DNA from: Verrucomicrobiota bacterium
Lineage (GTDB): Bacteria > Verrucomicrobiota > Verrucomicrobiia > Opitutales > Opitutaceae
Reading direction: 5' to 3'
Length of the DNA stretch: 64,000 nucleotides
Assembly: GCA_018239845.1 (NCBI GenBank)
Contig: JAFEGO010000069.1
Coordinates: forward strand, 1 to 64,000
Both the position numbers and the translations under genes were made by a program. Each line of letters opens with the position of its first letter. The stretch's first letter is position 1. Below the pieces are notes generated by a model. The model did not search any database. It saw only the letters and a program-made list of their open reading frames with translations, and had not been told where the DNA came from. Positions 1 through 10,500 of the stretch are shown here, one piece after another.

Positions 1-40
1 AATTAATTAAGAATTTAATTAGGCTTAGATCGTTTAAATT

Positions 41-93
41 CACTGGGCCAAATTCCGCATAATGAGATTATTTTGCGGGGAAATTTCCCCAGT
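41..93. promoter_or_regulatory. Inverted repeat upstream of the NtrC-type regulator
   Basis: CACTGGG at 41-47 is the reverse complement of CCCAGTG at 87-93. Inside the right arm, 77-90 is a perfect 14-bp palindrome, GGGGAAATTTCCCC. The repeat sits in an A/T-rich stretch 59 bp before the regulator start, so it could be an autoregulatory operator or a leader hairpin. No promoter boxes are clear enough to place. Confidence 0.35.
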
Positions 94-151
94 GATTTCG
101 CCGGTGTGACATTTTTTCCCGATTGACCGTAAAGCCCTGTGGGGTGAACTG

Positions 152-1546
152 ATGGGTATGGTCCCGAGCGTATTGATCGTCGATGACGAGAAGCACACCC
201 GCGAGGGCCTGCAGCAGGCACTGGCGGAGACCTACGACGTGTCCGTGGCGGCCAACGCCGACGAGGCGTTCAACCTCATGGATGCGCAGCCGTTTGACGT
301 CATCCTGACCGACCTCCGCATGCCGGGCAAATCCGGTCTGAAGGTCATCGACAAGGCGCTCACGCTTTCCAACCGCCCGGCCGTGCTCATGATGACGGCC
401 TACGGCAACGTCGAGAGCGCCGTCGAGGCGATGAAGCGCGGCGCGGTGGATTTCCTCACGAAGCCCGTGAACATCGAGCGCCTCGAGGTGCTCATCCAGC
501 GCGCGCTGAAGACCAAGACCCTCGAGGTCGAGGTGAAGCAGCTGCACGAGCGGCTCGACGAGAAATTCAACTTCCATGAGATCATCGGCCACTCGGCGAA
601 GCTCCAAGCGGTGATCGAGCGCGTGAAGCTCGTGGCGCCTTCGCGCGCGACGATCCTCATCGAGGGCGAGTCGGGCACGGGCAAGGAACTCGTGGCGCAG
701 GCCGTCCATCAGGCGAGCCCGCGGGCCCGCGCGCCGTTTGTCGCCGTGCACTGCGCGGCGCTCTCGGAAAACCTGCTGGAGAGCGAACTCTTCGGCCACG
801 AGCGCGGGTCCTTCACCGGCGCCAACGAGCGGCGCATCGGCCGCTTCGAGTCGGCCGACCGTGGCACACTCTTCCTCGACGAGATCGGCGAGATCTCGCA
901 GTCCACGCAGGTGAAGCTCCTGCGCTTCCTCGAGACCAAGGCCATTGAGCGCGTCGGCGGCTCGAAGCCCATCGAGCTCGACGTGCGCCTCGTCGCCGCG
1001 ACCAACCGCAACCTCGAGCAGCAGGTGCGCGAGGGGAAGTTCCGCGAGGACCTGTTTTTCCGCCTCAACGTCGTGCGCATCACCATGCCGCCGCTCCGTG
1101 AGCGCGCGGAGGACGTCCCGTTGCTTCTGGCGCACTACCTGAAGATTTTCTCCGATGAGAACGGCGCACCGCCGCTCACGCTGGAGCCGGGCGCGCTGCG
1201 TACGCTCCAGTCTTACCCGTGGCCGGGCAACATCCGCGAGCTCCGCAATTTTTGCGAAAACGCCGTGGTGCTGCACCGTGGCGGCAGCCTCAGCGAGTAT
1301 GACCTCGATGCGCGCTACCGCGGTGGCGCGGCCGCTCCGTCCGCCGGCGCGGGGCAGGGGAGCGGCGCCTCCGCCGCGCCGGCGTCCGGCTCGCTCTCGG
1401 TGGAGGACAACGAAAAGCGGCTCCTGCGCGAGGCTCTGATCAAGTCGCGCGGCAACCGCACGAAGGCGGCGAAACTCATGGGCATCAGCCGCCGCACGCT
1501 GCACCGCAAGATCGCGGAGTGGCCCGAGCTGGACGTGACGGACTGA
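152..1546 (+). CDS. Sigma-54-dependent response regulator, NtrC family
   Basis: A two-component transcription activator of sigma-54 promoters with three domains. The receiver (about 1-120) has phospho-acceptor D54 in the ILTDLRMPG stretch, T82 and K104. The AAA+ ATPase (about 140-380) has Walker A GESGTGKE at about 172-179, the sigma-54 loop variant GSFTGA at 219-224 and Walker B LFLDEIG at about 240. A Fis-type helix-turn-helix lies at the C-terminus (GNRTKAAKLMGISRRTLHR). The length of 464 aa is normal for the family. The ATG at 152 is the first start before the receiver; no good Shine-Dalgarno is seen. The stop overlaps the next start (TGATG), so the two are probably cotranscribed. The neighbours suggest control of exopolysaccharide or surface genes, which is inference. 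No partner histidine kinase lies beside it. Confidence 0.93.
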   Translation: MGMVPSVLIVDDEKHTREGLQQALAETYDVSVAANADEAFNLMDAQPFDVILTDLRMPGKSGLKVIDKALTLSNRPAVLMMTAYGNVESAVEAMKRGAVDFLTKPVNIERLEVLIQRALKTKTLEVEVKQLHERLDEKFNFHEIIGHSAKLQAVIERVKLVAPSRATILIEGESGTGKELVAQAVHQASPRARAPFVAVHCAALSENLLESELFGHERGSFTGANERRIGRFESADRGTLFLDEIGEISQSTQVKLLRFLETKAIERVGGSKPIELDVRLVAATNRNLEQQVREGKFREDLFFRLNVVRITMPPLRERAEDVPLLLAHYLKIFSDENGAPPLTLEPGALRTLQSYPWPGNIRELRNFCENAVVLHRGGSLSEYDLDARYRGGAAAPSAGAGQGSGASAAPASGSLSVEDNEKRLLREALIKSRGNRTKAAKLMGISRRTLHRKIAEWPELDVTD

Positions 1547-3342
1547 TGAACCGCCCGCGCTCGTTCCAGGAGTTCATGCACTGGCTGGAGGTCGGTGCCG
1601 GCGCCCGCTGGCTCCGGCTCGCGGCGACGCTCCTCGCCGTGCTCTTGCTCTCGCTCATCGTGGCGTGGAAACAGTTTCATGGTGCGACCAGCGAGGCGAC
1701 GCTCGTGCAGGCCGACCTGGGGCGGCAGCTCGCCGGCGGGGCCGGGTTCACGACCCTCGTCAATTATCCGCAGACCATGGCGTTTCTGGAAAAACGCGGG
1801 CAGCGGTTCGATGCGCGGAAGCCTTACCCCGAGCTGTATCAGGCTCCGTTGTACGCGATGGTGATCGCGGGCGGGCTGCGGGTGCTACCCGAGGAATTTC
1901 GCGCCTCGCTATTCTCCTCGGCGCCCGTGCCGCCCGATGGCTACGGCGGTGATTATTTTTTGCTCGGGCTCAACCTCGTGCTGCTGTGGCTTGCGGCGTG
2001 GCTGACCTTTGACCTCGCGCGGCGGCTCTTCGACGGGCGGACGGCGTGGCTCGCGGCATTTGCGCTGCTGCTGTCGGTCGGGCTCTGGCGCCAGACCCTG
2101 GCGGTCAACGGCACTCCGCTGCTGATGGTGCACGCGCTGGCGGCATTCGGCTTTTGGGCGCGAGCGGAGCAGGCGATCGAGGACGGGCGGCGGCGCGCGG
2201 CCTTGGGCTGGCTCGCGGCGCTCGGCGCGGCGTGCGGACTGCTTTTTCTCACGGAGTATTCGGCGGGAGCGCTGGTTCTCGTGGCTCTGCTGTATGCGGG
2301 GTGGCGACTGGAAGGGGCGTCGCGCTGGCTTGCCGTCAGCCTGGTGGCCGCGGGTTTCGCCTTGGTGAGCGGGCCGTGGATCGCGCGCAACCTCGCGCTC
2401 ACCGGCAGCCCGGTGGCGCTGGCCGTGCAAAACGTGGCGCTCAAGGCCGGCGACCCCACGGCCGAGCCGGCGACGCAGCGCAACCTGCTCTCAGCCACGC
2501 TGCCCGAGATCGATCTCAACAAGCTCGGCAACAAGACGCTCACGAGCGTGCAGGAGGATGTGAAATCGCGCCTCTGGGCGGGCGGCGGCATGTGGCTCAC
2601 GGCGTTTTTCGTGGCGGGCTGGCTGTATGCGTTTCGCTCGGCGGTGGCGAACCGGCTTCGCTGGGTGTTCTCGGCGGCGCTGCTCGTGCTGCTGTTTGCC
2701 CAGGCGTTCTTCAACTCCGGCGAGAGCGACCGGCTGGCGGCGTTCTGGCTCGCGCCGCTGATCATCGTGTTCGGCGCGGGTTTCTTCTTCGTGCTCCTCC
2801 ACGGCAATGCGAAGCTCTCGGCCTGGCCGCGGGCCTGCGCCTGTGCGCTGCTGGTGTTGCAGGCCCTGCCGCTCCTGCACGATATGCTGGAGCCGCGCCG
2901 CCGACATTTCCAATATCCGCCATATTTCCCCGGCGTGTTCATAGGCATGCGCCTCGAATTGGAGCAGCGTGCTACCGATGGCCGTTACGGGCTTATGGCC
3001 GACGTACCGGCGGGTGCCGCATGGTATGGCAGCCAGCGCGCGTGGTCACAGCCCGTGAAGCTGCGCGATTTTTACGCGATCACGGTCGAGCAGCCGCTGG
3101 TTGAGCTGCTGCTGACGCCGCGGACGCTTGACCGGCCGTTTTTCTCGGAGCTTGCGGCGAAGTCCGTGGAGCCTGACGCCTTGGGCTCGGCGACGAACCG
3201 CTTTGGCGAATGGGGGCGGATCTACACCGGGCTGTTCAGCGGCGCCCTGCCGCCGGAGTTTCCGCTGCGCGCGCCGCGGAAACTCGACGAGAACCTCTAT
3301 GTGCTGCTCAACCCCGTGCTGCCAACCCGGCCGCAAAAGTAA
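1546..3342 (+). CDS. Multi-pass membrane protein, GT-C glycosyltransferase-like
   Basis: 598 aa, starting at the ATG that overlaps the previous stop by one base. About ten hydrophobic helices are visible, the first at about residues 24-44 and then a dense run from about 145 to 450. A C-terminal soluble tail of about 150 residues follows. The layout (one N-terminal helix, a periplasmic loop, a helical bundle, a soluble C-terminal part) resembles GT-C fold transferases of the PMT/ArnT type, which use lipid-linked sugars. I cannot find the diagnostic acidic pair in the first loop with confidence. Position between a regulator and an outer-membrane barrel/tyrosine kinase pair suggests envelope polysaccharide work. 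It could equally be an uncharacterised membrane protein without transferase activity. Confidence 0.6.
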   Translation: MNRPRSFQEFMHWLEVGAGARWLRLAATLLAVLLLSLIVAWKQFHGATSEATLVQADLGRQLAGGAGFTTLVNYPQTMAFLEKRGQRFDARKPYPELYQAPLYAMVIAGGLRVLPEEFRASLFSSAPVPPDGYGGDYFLLGLNLVLLWLAAWLTFDLARRLFDGRTAWLAAFALLLSVGLWRQTLAVNGTPLLMVHALAAFGFWARAEQAIEDGRRRAALGWLAALGAACGLLFLTEYSAGALVLVALLYAGWRLEGASRWLAVSLVAAGFALVSGPWIARNLALTGSPVALAVQNVALKAGDPTAEPATQRNLLSATLPEIDLNKLGNKTLTSVQEDVKSRLWAGGGMWLTAFFVAGWLYAFRSAVANRLRWVFSAALLVLLFAQAFFNSGESDRLAAFWLAPLIIVFGAGFFFVLLHGNAKLSAWPRACACALLVLQALPLLHDMLEPRRRHFQYPPYFPGVFIGMRLELEQRATDGRYGLMADVPAGAAWYGSQRAWSQPVKLRDFYAITVEQPLVELLLTPRTLDRPFFSELAAKSVEPDALGSATNRFGEWGRIYTGLFSGALPPEFPLRAPRKLDENLYVLLNPVLPTRPQK

Positions 3343-3402
3343 TTGCCTCATCCTGTGCCCCCGCCTAGGTGTTGTCCTGTCGTTTTACGCTGCACCCATC
3401 GA

Positions 3403-4578
3403 ATGAAACCAGCCCGCGCGCTCCTCCTTCTCGGTTTGATTTCACTGCCTTCGCTGCGCGCCGTTTACGCGCCCATCCCGGAACAGGAGCAGGGCAAGGA
3501 AGTGACCGTGACGGTCGCGGCCGGCGTGTCGCACGACAGCAACATCTTCGGCTCCCGCCACGGCGCCATTGCGAGCACCGTGTACGAGCTGTCGCCGAAG
3601 ATTTCCTTCAACGCCTCGCTGACCGACCAGACCTTCGCTTCGGCCTCGTACGATCTCACGGTGGACGAGTTTGAGAACCGCCCGGGCGACAAGACGCTCG
3701 ACAGCCATGATTTCAACGTGCGTCTCGCGCACGCCTTCAGCTCCGCGACCACGCTCGATCTCAACGACGAGTACCAGATCAACCGCAATCCCGAGTCCCT
3801 GCTCAACGGTGTGGCGGTCAACACCGACCAGTCCTTCAAGCGCAACGGCTTTGACGGCCGCTTCACCACCACGGTGACCGAGAAGGCCGGCGTCATTCTG
3901 AAATTCCGCTCGACCAATTACAGCTACGACGACGCGACCCTCGGGACCAGCCTCGACCGCACGGAAAATCTCTACGGCCTCTCCGGCACCTACGCGCTGC
4001 TGCCCGAGACCAAGCTCGTCGGCGAGTACCGCCACGAGGACATCAACTACCGCGTCACCGGCGCAGCCAAGGACAAGCAGACGGACTTCGCCATCGGCGG
4101 CTTCGACTACAACGTCGCCAAGCAGGTGACCGCCTCCGCCCGCCTCGGCTACACCTGGCGCAACCGCGACTCGCAGCCCAGCGCCACCGCGCCCTACGCG
4201 GAGCTCTCGGGCAAATATGACTTTGGCGAGCGCGCCTATGTCTCCGGCGGCTATTCCTACACCTTTGAGGAGACCTCCAACATCCTCCTCTACAACGACA
4301 CGAAGGTGAACCGCTTCTTCGTGAATGTGCAGCAGCCGCTGTCGGCCAACATCGTGGCCTCCGGCTCGGTGTCCTACGAGCCCGCGCAGCTCCAGCTCCG
4401 CGGCGGCGGCGGCTCCGTGGCGGAGACGACCACGCGCGTGGGCCTCGCGCTCACCTGGATCGTGGACAAGAATTTCTCGGTGGCCGCCACGTACGACCAC
4501 GACAACGTGCGCTCCGACGATCCGACGCGCGGGCAGATGCGCGACCGCTACGGCGTCAACGCCAGCTACATGTTCTGA
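3403..4578 (+). CDS. Outer-membrane beta-barrel protein
   Basis: 391 aa. The ATG at 3403 was chosen because it gives a clean signal peptide (MKPARALLLLGLISLPSLRA); the open frame reaches back to 3343 without one. The mature part is a run of alternating amphipathic strands rich in Tyr, Thr, Asp and Asn with no hydrophobic helices. It ends in an aromatic residue (SYMF), a common C-terminal signature of outer-membrane barrels. Repeated strands such as TASARLGYTW and AYVSGGYSYTF support a barrel of about 16-18 strands. Between a GT-C-like protein and a Wzc-type kinase it is a candidate polysaccharide export or anchoring barrel. No specific family is claimed. Confidence 0.75.
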   Translation: MKPARALLLLGLISLPSLRAVYAPIPEQEQGKEVTVTVAAGVSHDSNIFGSRHGAIASTVYELSPKISFNASLTDQTFASASYDLTVDEFENRPGDKTLDSHDFNVRLAHAFSSATTLDLNDEYQINRNPESLLNGVAVNTDQSFKRNGFDGRFTTTVTEKAGVILKFRSTNYSYDDATLGTSLDRTENLYGLSGTYALLPETKLVGEYRHEDINYRVTGAAKDKQTDFAIGGFDYNVAKQVTASARLGYTWRNRDSQPSATAPYAELSGKYDFGERAYVSGGYSYTFEETSNILLYNDTKVNRFFVNVQQPLSANIVASGSVSYEPAQLQLRGGGGSVAETTTRVGLALTWIVDKNFSVAATYDHDNVRSDDPTRGQMRDRYGVNASYMF

Positions 4579-4653
4579 CGCCGCCGACCCGGCTGCGGGC
4601 GGGCACAATGAGCTTGCCGCTCCCGGGGCCGCGCCGTTCGCTTCCGCCACTTC

Positions 4654-6825
4654 ATGGCCACCTCCACCGCCAGCAAGGACAGCGCGACCCTCGGTGAGTT
4701 TCTCCTGCTGCTGCGCCAGCGCCTGGCCCTGATCGTGGTCATCATGGCGCTGGTGATCGTGACGACGATTGCCGTCACGGCCTTCCTGCCGCGCTGGTAC
4801 CTCTCCACGACCAAGGTCCGGGTGGAAAAGCCCGAGGGCGAGGTAAAGCTCTTCCAGGCCCAGACCAACAGCTACTACGACCCGTACTTCCTGCAGGATC
4901 AGTTCAAGATCATGCAGTCGGAGAAGGTGCTCTATCCGGTCATCGCCAACCTCAGCCTCAACGCCCGGCTCGCGCCCCTGCTTGGGGCCACGGGTCCGCT
5001 GCCCACCGGCATCACCTACCGCTACCTCGTGGACAAGATGCTCCGCGTCGAGTCACAGCGCAGCTCCTCGCTCATCGACATCAACGTCTACGCGCAGGAT
5101 CCGCGGCTCGCCGCCGCCATCGCCAACGACATCGCGCGCGTTTACTCCGACGACCGCATCACGCTCGCCACGTCGGAGCAGCGCGAGGGCCTCGAGCACC
5201 TGCGGAAGGAACTTACGGCGCAGGAGGACGTTGTCACCCGCCAGCGCGACGCGGTCGAAAAGCTCCGCAAGGACCTCAACATCTCCGGCGTCGATCTCAA
5301 CGCCCGTTACAGCGACATGGAGATCGAGACCCTGCGCCAGATGCAAAATTCGCTGATCGCGCTCAGCGTCGATGCCATCGGCCGCAAGACCCGCTGGGAA
5401 CGCTTCCGCGGCATCCCGTTCGAGGAGCGCGTCAGCCTCGTCAACTCCGAGCTGATCCAGGATGGCAACATCCAGAACCTCCTGCAGGCCTACCTGCTCT
5501 CGGAGCAGACCGTCATAAAACTCCAGGCCCGCCTCGGCGCCGCGCACCCCGACCTCGTCTCCGCCGTCGAGAACCGGGCCAAGATCAAGGAGCAACTCGA
5601 TGCCCAGCTCCGCGGCTATGAAAGTGCGTTGGAGATCTCCTACAAGGAGGCCGAGGCCCGCGTCGCCGAACTCAAGCGCCAGCTCGGCCAGGCCAAGGTG
5701 GACCAGATTCTCTCCGCCCGCGACCGCATGCGCCCCTTCGAGGAGGCCGCGCAGAAGCTCGAAGACGAGACGCGCCTGCTGACAACCCTCAAGCTCACCC
5801 TGCGGCAGCGGGAGATCGATTTCCAGGTGCCGAAGCGCACCATCGAGATCCTCAACACCGCCGAGCCCGCCATTGCGCCGAGCCGCCCGAGCTTCGTGCT
5901 CAACACGATCTTCGCCGTCGTCTTCGGCGCGGTCTTCGCCGTCGGCGTGGCCGTGCTGCTGGAGTATTTCGACACGAGCTTCCGCAGCGTCGCCGACGTC
6001 GAGACCCGGCTGAAACTCCCCGTGCTCGGCGTGATCCCGTTTCACCGCGACGCCCCCGGGCCCGATGCGGATCCCGCGGAGCTGGAGCCCTACCGCGTGT
6101 TGCACACCAACCTCAACCTCGCGCTCAAGGCCGGGCAGCCCGCGAGCCTGGTGATTTTTTCCGCCGGCCCTGGCGAAGGCAAATCCACCACGTTGCACCA
6201 GCTCGCGCGCCTCATGGCGCTGGGTGGCGAGCGCGTCGTGTTGATCGATTCCGACCTGCGCCGACCCTCGCAGCACCGTCTCGCGGACCGTCCCAAGAGC
6301 CCCGGCCTCAGCGAGCTCCTGCTCGGGCAAAAGGATCTCAATGCGGTGACGCAGAAGGCGATCGCGCCCAACCTCGATTTCATCCCGAGCGGCGACGTCC
6401 CCGGTTTCACGCTCGGCCTGCTGCACCTCAACCGCCTGAAGGAGATCATCGCGGAGCTGCGCGGACGCTACGACAAGATCATCTTCGATTCGCCTCCGAT
6501 CATCGGCGTGAGCGATGCGAGCGTACTGGCGAGCGCGCTCGATGGCGCGGTGCTCCTGATCCAGTACCGCCGCAATCCGCAGAGCATGGTGCTGCGTGCG
6601 CAGCAGATCGTGACCTCGCTGCAAATCCCGCTCCTCGGCGTCGTGCTCAACCAAGTCCCGCCCAGCGCCGGGGGCGACTACGGCTACTACACGCACAACT
6701 ACGCGTACTACGGCGAGAGCGGCGGCAAGCGCCGCCGGAGCGCCAAGTCGCCCGCCACGCCCGCTGCCTCGGGCCAAACCGAGCGCCTCGTCCTCGACGA
6801 TCCGGGCCGCCCGGAAAAGAAGTAG
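4654..6825 (+). CDS. Wzc-type polysaccharide co-polymerase / tyrosine autokinase
   Basis: 723 aa, controlling chain length and export of a surface polysaccharide at the inner membrane. An N-terminal Wzz domain has a first membrane helix at about residues 27-48, a long coiled-coil periplasmic part (about 160-390) and a second helix at about 415-435. A cytoplasmic bacterial tyrosine kinase domain follows: Walker A SAGPGEGKST at about 504-513, Walker A' VVLIDSDLRRPS, and Walker B IIFDSPPIIG. The C-terminal tail has a tyrosine cluster (DYGYYTHNYAYYGE), the usual autophosphorylation site. Length and domain order match fused Wzc/BY-kinase proteins. The start at 4654 is the only sensible ATG; no Shine-Dalgarno is evident. 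The exopolysaccharide polymerase and flippase are not in view. Confidence 0.93.
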   Translation: MATSTASKDSATLGEFLLLLRQRLALIVVIMALVIVTTIAVTAFLPRWYLSTTKVRVEKPEGEVKLFQAQTNSYYDPYFLQDQFKIMQSEKVLYPVIANLSLNARLAPLLGATGPLPTGITYRYLVDKMLRVESQRSSSLIDINVYAQDPRLAAAIANDIARVYSDDRITLATSEQREGLEHLRKELTAQEDVVTRQRDAVEKLRKDLNISGVDLNARYSDMEIETLRQMQNSLIALSVDAIGRKTRWERFRGIPFEERVSLVNSELIQDGNIQNLLQAYLLSEQTVIKLQARLGAAHPDLVSAVENRAKIKEQLDAQLRGYESALEISYKEAEARVAELKRQLGQAKVDQILSARDRMRPFEEAAQKLEDETRLLTTLKLTLRQREIDFQVPKRTIEILNTAEPAIAPSRPSFVLNTIFAVVFGAVFAVGVAVLLEYFDTSFRSVADVETRLKLPVLGVIPFHRDAPGPDADPAELEPYRVLHTNLNLALKAGQPASLVIFSAGPGEGKSTTLHQLARLMALGGERVVLIDSDLRRPSQHRLADRPKSPGLSELLLGQKDLNAVTQKAIAPNLDFIPSGDVPGFTLGLLHLNRLKEIIAELRGRYDKIIFDSPPIIGVSDASVLASALDGAVLLIQYRRNPQSMVLRAQQIVTSLQIPLLGVVLNQVPPSAGGDYGYYTHNYAYYGESGGKRRRSAKSPATPAASGQTERLVLDDPGRPEKK

Positions 6826-6925
6826 CGTAGGCGCCCCGTCTGCAAAATACGAGGGCAGGCGAGGACATCCGTGCTACGGAGAAACCATTCTTTAACCCCT
6901 TCGTTGTTTTTCTGTTAAAAAGCTG

Positions 6926-6953
6926 TTGACGGATGCCGGTCGGAGCCTAGTTC
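6926..6953 (+). promoter_or_regulatory. Possible sigma-70-type promoter of tRNA-Gly
   Basis: TTGACG at 6926-6931 and TAGTTC at 6948-6953 are separated by 16 bp and end 14 bp before the tRNA. The -10 element is poor, so this is tentative. Confidence 0.35.
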
Positions 6954-6967
6954 TTACCCCCTCATTT

Positions 6968-7043
<76 letters not shown>

Positions 7044-7054
7044 TTTCCTACATT

Positions 7055-7086
7055 CCGCCCGGACCAAGCTCCGGGCGGGATTTTTT
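7055..7086 (+). terminator. Rho-independent terminator after tRNA-Gly
   Basis: CCGCCCGGA (7055-7063) pairs perfectly with TCCGGGCGG (7070-7078) across a 6-nt loop. It is followed by GA and six T. Confidence 0.9.
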
Positions 7087-7273
7087 ATACTGCTGTTTAA
7101 GCGTTGGTTGCGTGATTCAAGGTTTTCGGAAGTTACTGAGAGATTTCCCAGAAATCTGTCAGTTTGACCAAAATTTGCAGATTAAGTGACGCCCCCGCTG
7201 TGCACGTCCGGCCTCTTCAGAGGGAAAGGCGAAGAGTTTTCGACTCTTTGCTCGGATCGCGCTGAGGGCTGGA

Positions 7274-7594
7274 TTGCATTCTGGATATAGCTATCCGCTG
7301 AACGCATGGCTTAACGTTGACCGCGAACTCAAGCCCCGGTACGCCCACGTCATCATCGATTCCTGCCACTTCGGCGGTTCGCACCACGACATTCGCAACG
7401 TGCTGAACTATCCTCGCCTCGGCAATGAACGCAGTGATTGCGAAGCGATTGATCCCGCTTGGTGGGCCAGCCCATCCCGTGGAACGCCAGCGGGTTCGTT
7501 TGTATCGGTTACGAAGACGTCACCGAGTTACTCTTTAAACGGTAAACCTCGCGATGGTAAACATGCGCGGGGCGCTGACGATGGCGACATCACC
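7274..7594 (+). other. Open leader region before the first PEP-CTERM gene; possible relic
   Basis: The reading frame of the downstream surface protein stays open upstream to 7274, but these 107 codons precede a normal start and signal peptide, so they are not counted as part of that protein. The peptide contains HVIIDSCHFGGS, which resembles the Cys-box region of caspase-like (C14) peptidases and could be a gene relic. That resemblance is short and may be chance. The operator-like palindrome at 7529-7544 lies inside this stretch. The remainder of 7087-7273 shows nothing recognisable. Confidence 0.3.
7529..7544. promoter_or_regulatory. Operator-like palindrome (one mismatch) before the first PEP-CTERM gene
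   Basis: TACTCTTTAAACGGTA matches the perfect island palindrome at 19549 in 13 of 16 positions. It has the same 4-8-4 layout with one mismatch in the left arm. Its centre is 58 bp before the ATG at 7595. Confidence 0.5.
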
Positions 7595-10500
7595 ATGAAA
7601 AAGTTCACCTTGATTTCTGATCATAAGGCGGGGATGCAGCTGCATTCGTTGAGGGAGATCCTCGTTGGCGCGGTTGTCGTGTTTGCGCTGAACGCTACGG
7701 GTGCAGCCCAGACGCTTTTTTGGTCGGCGAATCTGGGCAGTCCTACGCCCACGGGGACTTGGGATACGTCGACGGCAAATTGGTCGGTTAATTCCGACGG
7801 ATCGAGCCCGCAGACCTGGGCCGGTGGAAGCGCCGCAACCTTCAGTGCCGGGGCGGGAGGCACCGGTACCTACACTGTCACCCTCAGCGGCACGCAGGCG
7901 GCGAGCGGGCTCACGGTGAAAAGCGGCGCGCTTACGCTGAGCGGCGGTACGCTTTCCTTGTCCTCCGGCTCTCCGATCAATGTTGCCGACGGATCGAGTT
8001 TGTCGATCGGTTCGGCCTTTTCCGCCGGCAGCGGCTTCAGTTTTGCGGGGAACACCACGGGCACGATGCAATTGTCGGGCTCGGGGAATGCGATCGGCGG
8101 CAACGTCGCGGTGAATTCCGGCACCCTGACGATCGGCGGCAGCGGCACTTACTCCGCCGGCACGGCTTTTTCCATCGCCAGCGGCGCCACCCTGCAGTTG
8201 TCGTCGCTTTACACGAACATCAACAGCACCGTGTACACCGGGACGGGCACCTTGAATGTCAACGGGGGCTGGTTGCTGGGCAACAACTCCATACTCGGTT
8301 CCTTCCAAGGGGCGATCAAGATCTCCGGGACCAACAATTACCTGTCATTTACTTCCAACTACGCCCCAAACAGCGCAGCGAGCGTCGACGTTGGTTCGGG
8401 TGCCAAACTGTATCTCCGCGAAACGACATCGCTTTCCGTCGGATCGAAGATCAGTGGCAGCGGCACCCTAATTCGGGATAACAACTCGGGAACGGTCACG
8501 CTGACGAACGCGAACAATTCGTTTACCGGCGCCCTCAGCATCTCCAGTGGCGGGAAAATCACCGTCGATGCCGCCGGTTCCATCGGTACGCCGGCTTTGG
8601 CGTTTGGCACTGGCGGTGGAACCGTGACTTTCAACAACGGCAGCCAGACGCTTACCAGCCTGTCTTCCAGCGTGACCGCAAGCGCGGTTGCCTTGTCCAA
8701 CAGCACCACGCTGACGCTCAACGAAGGGAGTTCCACCAATGACTCGTACTCCGGGGCCATCACCGGCGGCGGTAGCGTGATCAAGACCGGGGCCGGTTCG
8801 ATGAATCTCAAGGGAACGAACAGCTACACCGGCGGCACCACGGTGAATGCGGGCACATTGACCGTCTCCACCGGTGCCTCCTTGGGCACGGGGGCGCTCA
8901 CGGTCAATGCCGGCACGTTGAACTTGAGCAACGCGAGCCAAACGGTGGGCGCGCTCGGCGGCACGGGTGGTACGGTAAACTTGGGATCCGGCCATACGCT
9001 GACGACCAATGCCTCCACCTCCAGTTCATTCGCGGGTACGCTCGCCGGCTCCGGGAATTTTACCAAGGCCGGGGCCGGGACGCTGACCCTTACCGGCGCC
9101 AACACCTATACGGGCACGACTACGCTCGCGGGTGGCACCGTGGCGTTGGGCTCGAGCGGCGCACTGGGCGGATCCGGCAATCTCACTTTTACCGGCGGAG
9201 CGCTGCAATACAGTGCCGTCAACACCCAGGACTATGCATCGCGCATCGCCAATAGCACGGGCGCGATTTTTCTGGATACCAACGGGCAGGCGGTGACCCT
9301 GACCGGCAATCTGGGTTCGAGCAATACGGGCGGCTTGACCAAGACAGGTGCGGGCACCTTGACGCTGACCGGTGCCAACACCTACACGGGCACGACGACG
9401 CTCGCCGGCGGCACGGTGGCGTTGGGTTCGAGCGGCGCACTCGGCGGGTCGGGCAGCATCACGTTCACCGGCGGCGGGCTGCAGTACGGCGCGAACAACG
9501 CCAACGATTACTCGTCCCGCATGGTCAATAGCACGGCCGCGATTCTCCTGGATACCAACGGCCAGGCCGTGACGCTGGCCGACAACCTCGATTCGAGCAA
9601 CACGGGCGGCCTGACCAAGACGGGTGCGGGCACCTTGACGCTGGCCGGTGCCAACGCCTACACGGGCACGACGACGCTCGCCGGCGGCACGGTGGCGTTG
9701 GGCTCGAGCGGCGCGCTGGGCGGATCGGGCAACATCACGTTCACCGGCGGCGGGCTGCAGTACAGTGCCAACAATACAAACGATTATGCCTCGCGCATTG
9801 CCAACAGCACGGGCACCATCCTCCTGGACACCAACGGGCAGGCGGTGACGCTGACCGGCAACCTCGATTCGAGCAATACGGGCGGCTTGACCAAGACGGG
9901 TGCGGGCACGTTGACGCTGGCCGGTGCCAACGCCTACACAGGCACGACCACGCTCGCCAGCGGCACGGTGGCGTTGGGCTCGAGCGGCGCGCTGGGCGGA
10001 TCGGGCAACATCACGTTCACCGGCGGCGGTCTGAAGTACAGCGAGAACAATACGAACGATTATGCCTCGCGCATCGCCAACAGCACAGGTGCTATTATAC
10101 TGGATACCAATGGACAGGCGGTCAGGCTGGCCGGCAACCTGGGGTCGGGCAATACGGGTGGCTTGACCAAGACGGGTGCGGGCACCCTGACGCTGGCCGG
10201 TACCAACACCTACGGGGGCACGACCACGCTCGCCGGTGGCACGATGGTGTTGGATTCGAACGGTGCGCTGGGCGGATCGGGCAACATCACGTTCACGGGC
10301 GGCGGGCTGCAGTACGGCATGAACAACGCCAACGACTACGCGTCCCGCATCGCCAACAGCACGGGCGCCATCCTTCTGGACACCAACGGGCTTGCTGTGA
10401 CCTGGGCCGGCAACATCGACTCGAGCAACACGGGCGGCTTGACCAAGACGGGTGCTGGCACCTTGACGCTGGCCGGTGCCAACACCTACACCGGCACGAC

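Noticed and set aside
68-1504. 478-codon frame antisense to the response regulator
   Set aside because: Mirror frame of a GC-rich gene with all NtrC motifs on the + strand; its translation is Arg/Leu/Ala-rich low complexity.
5053-6777. 574-codon frame antisense to the tyrosine kinase gene
   Set aside because: Low-complexity Arg/Asp/Val composition and complete overlap with a well-supported kinase gene.
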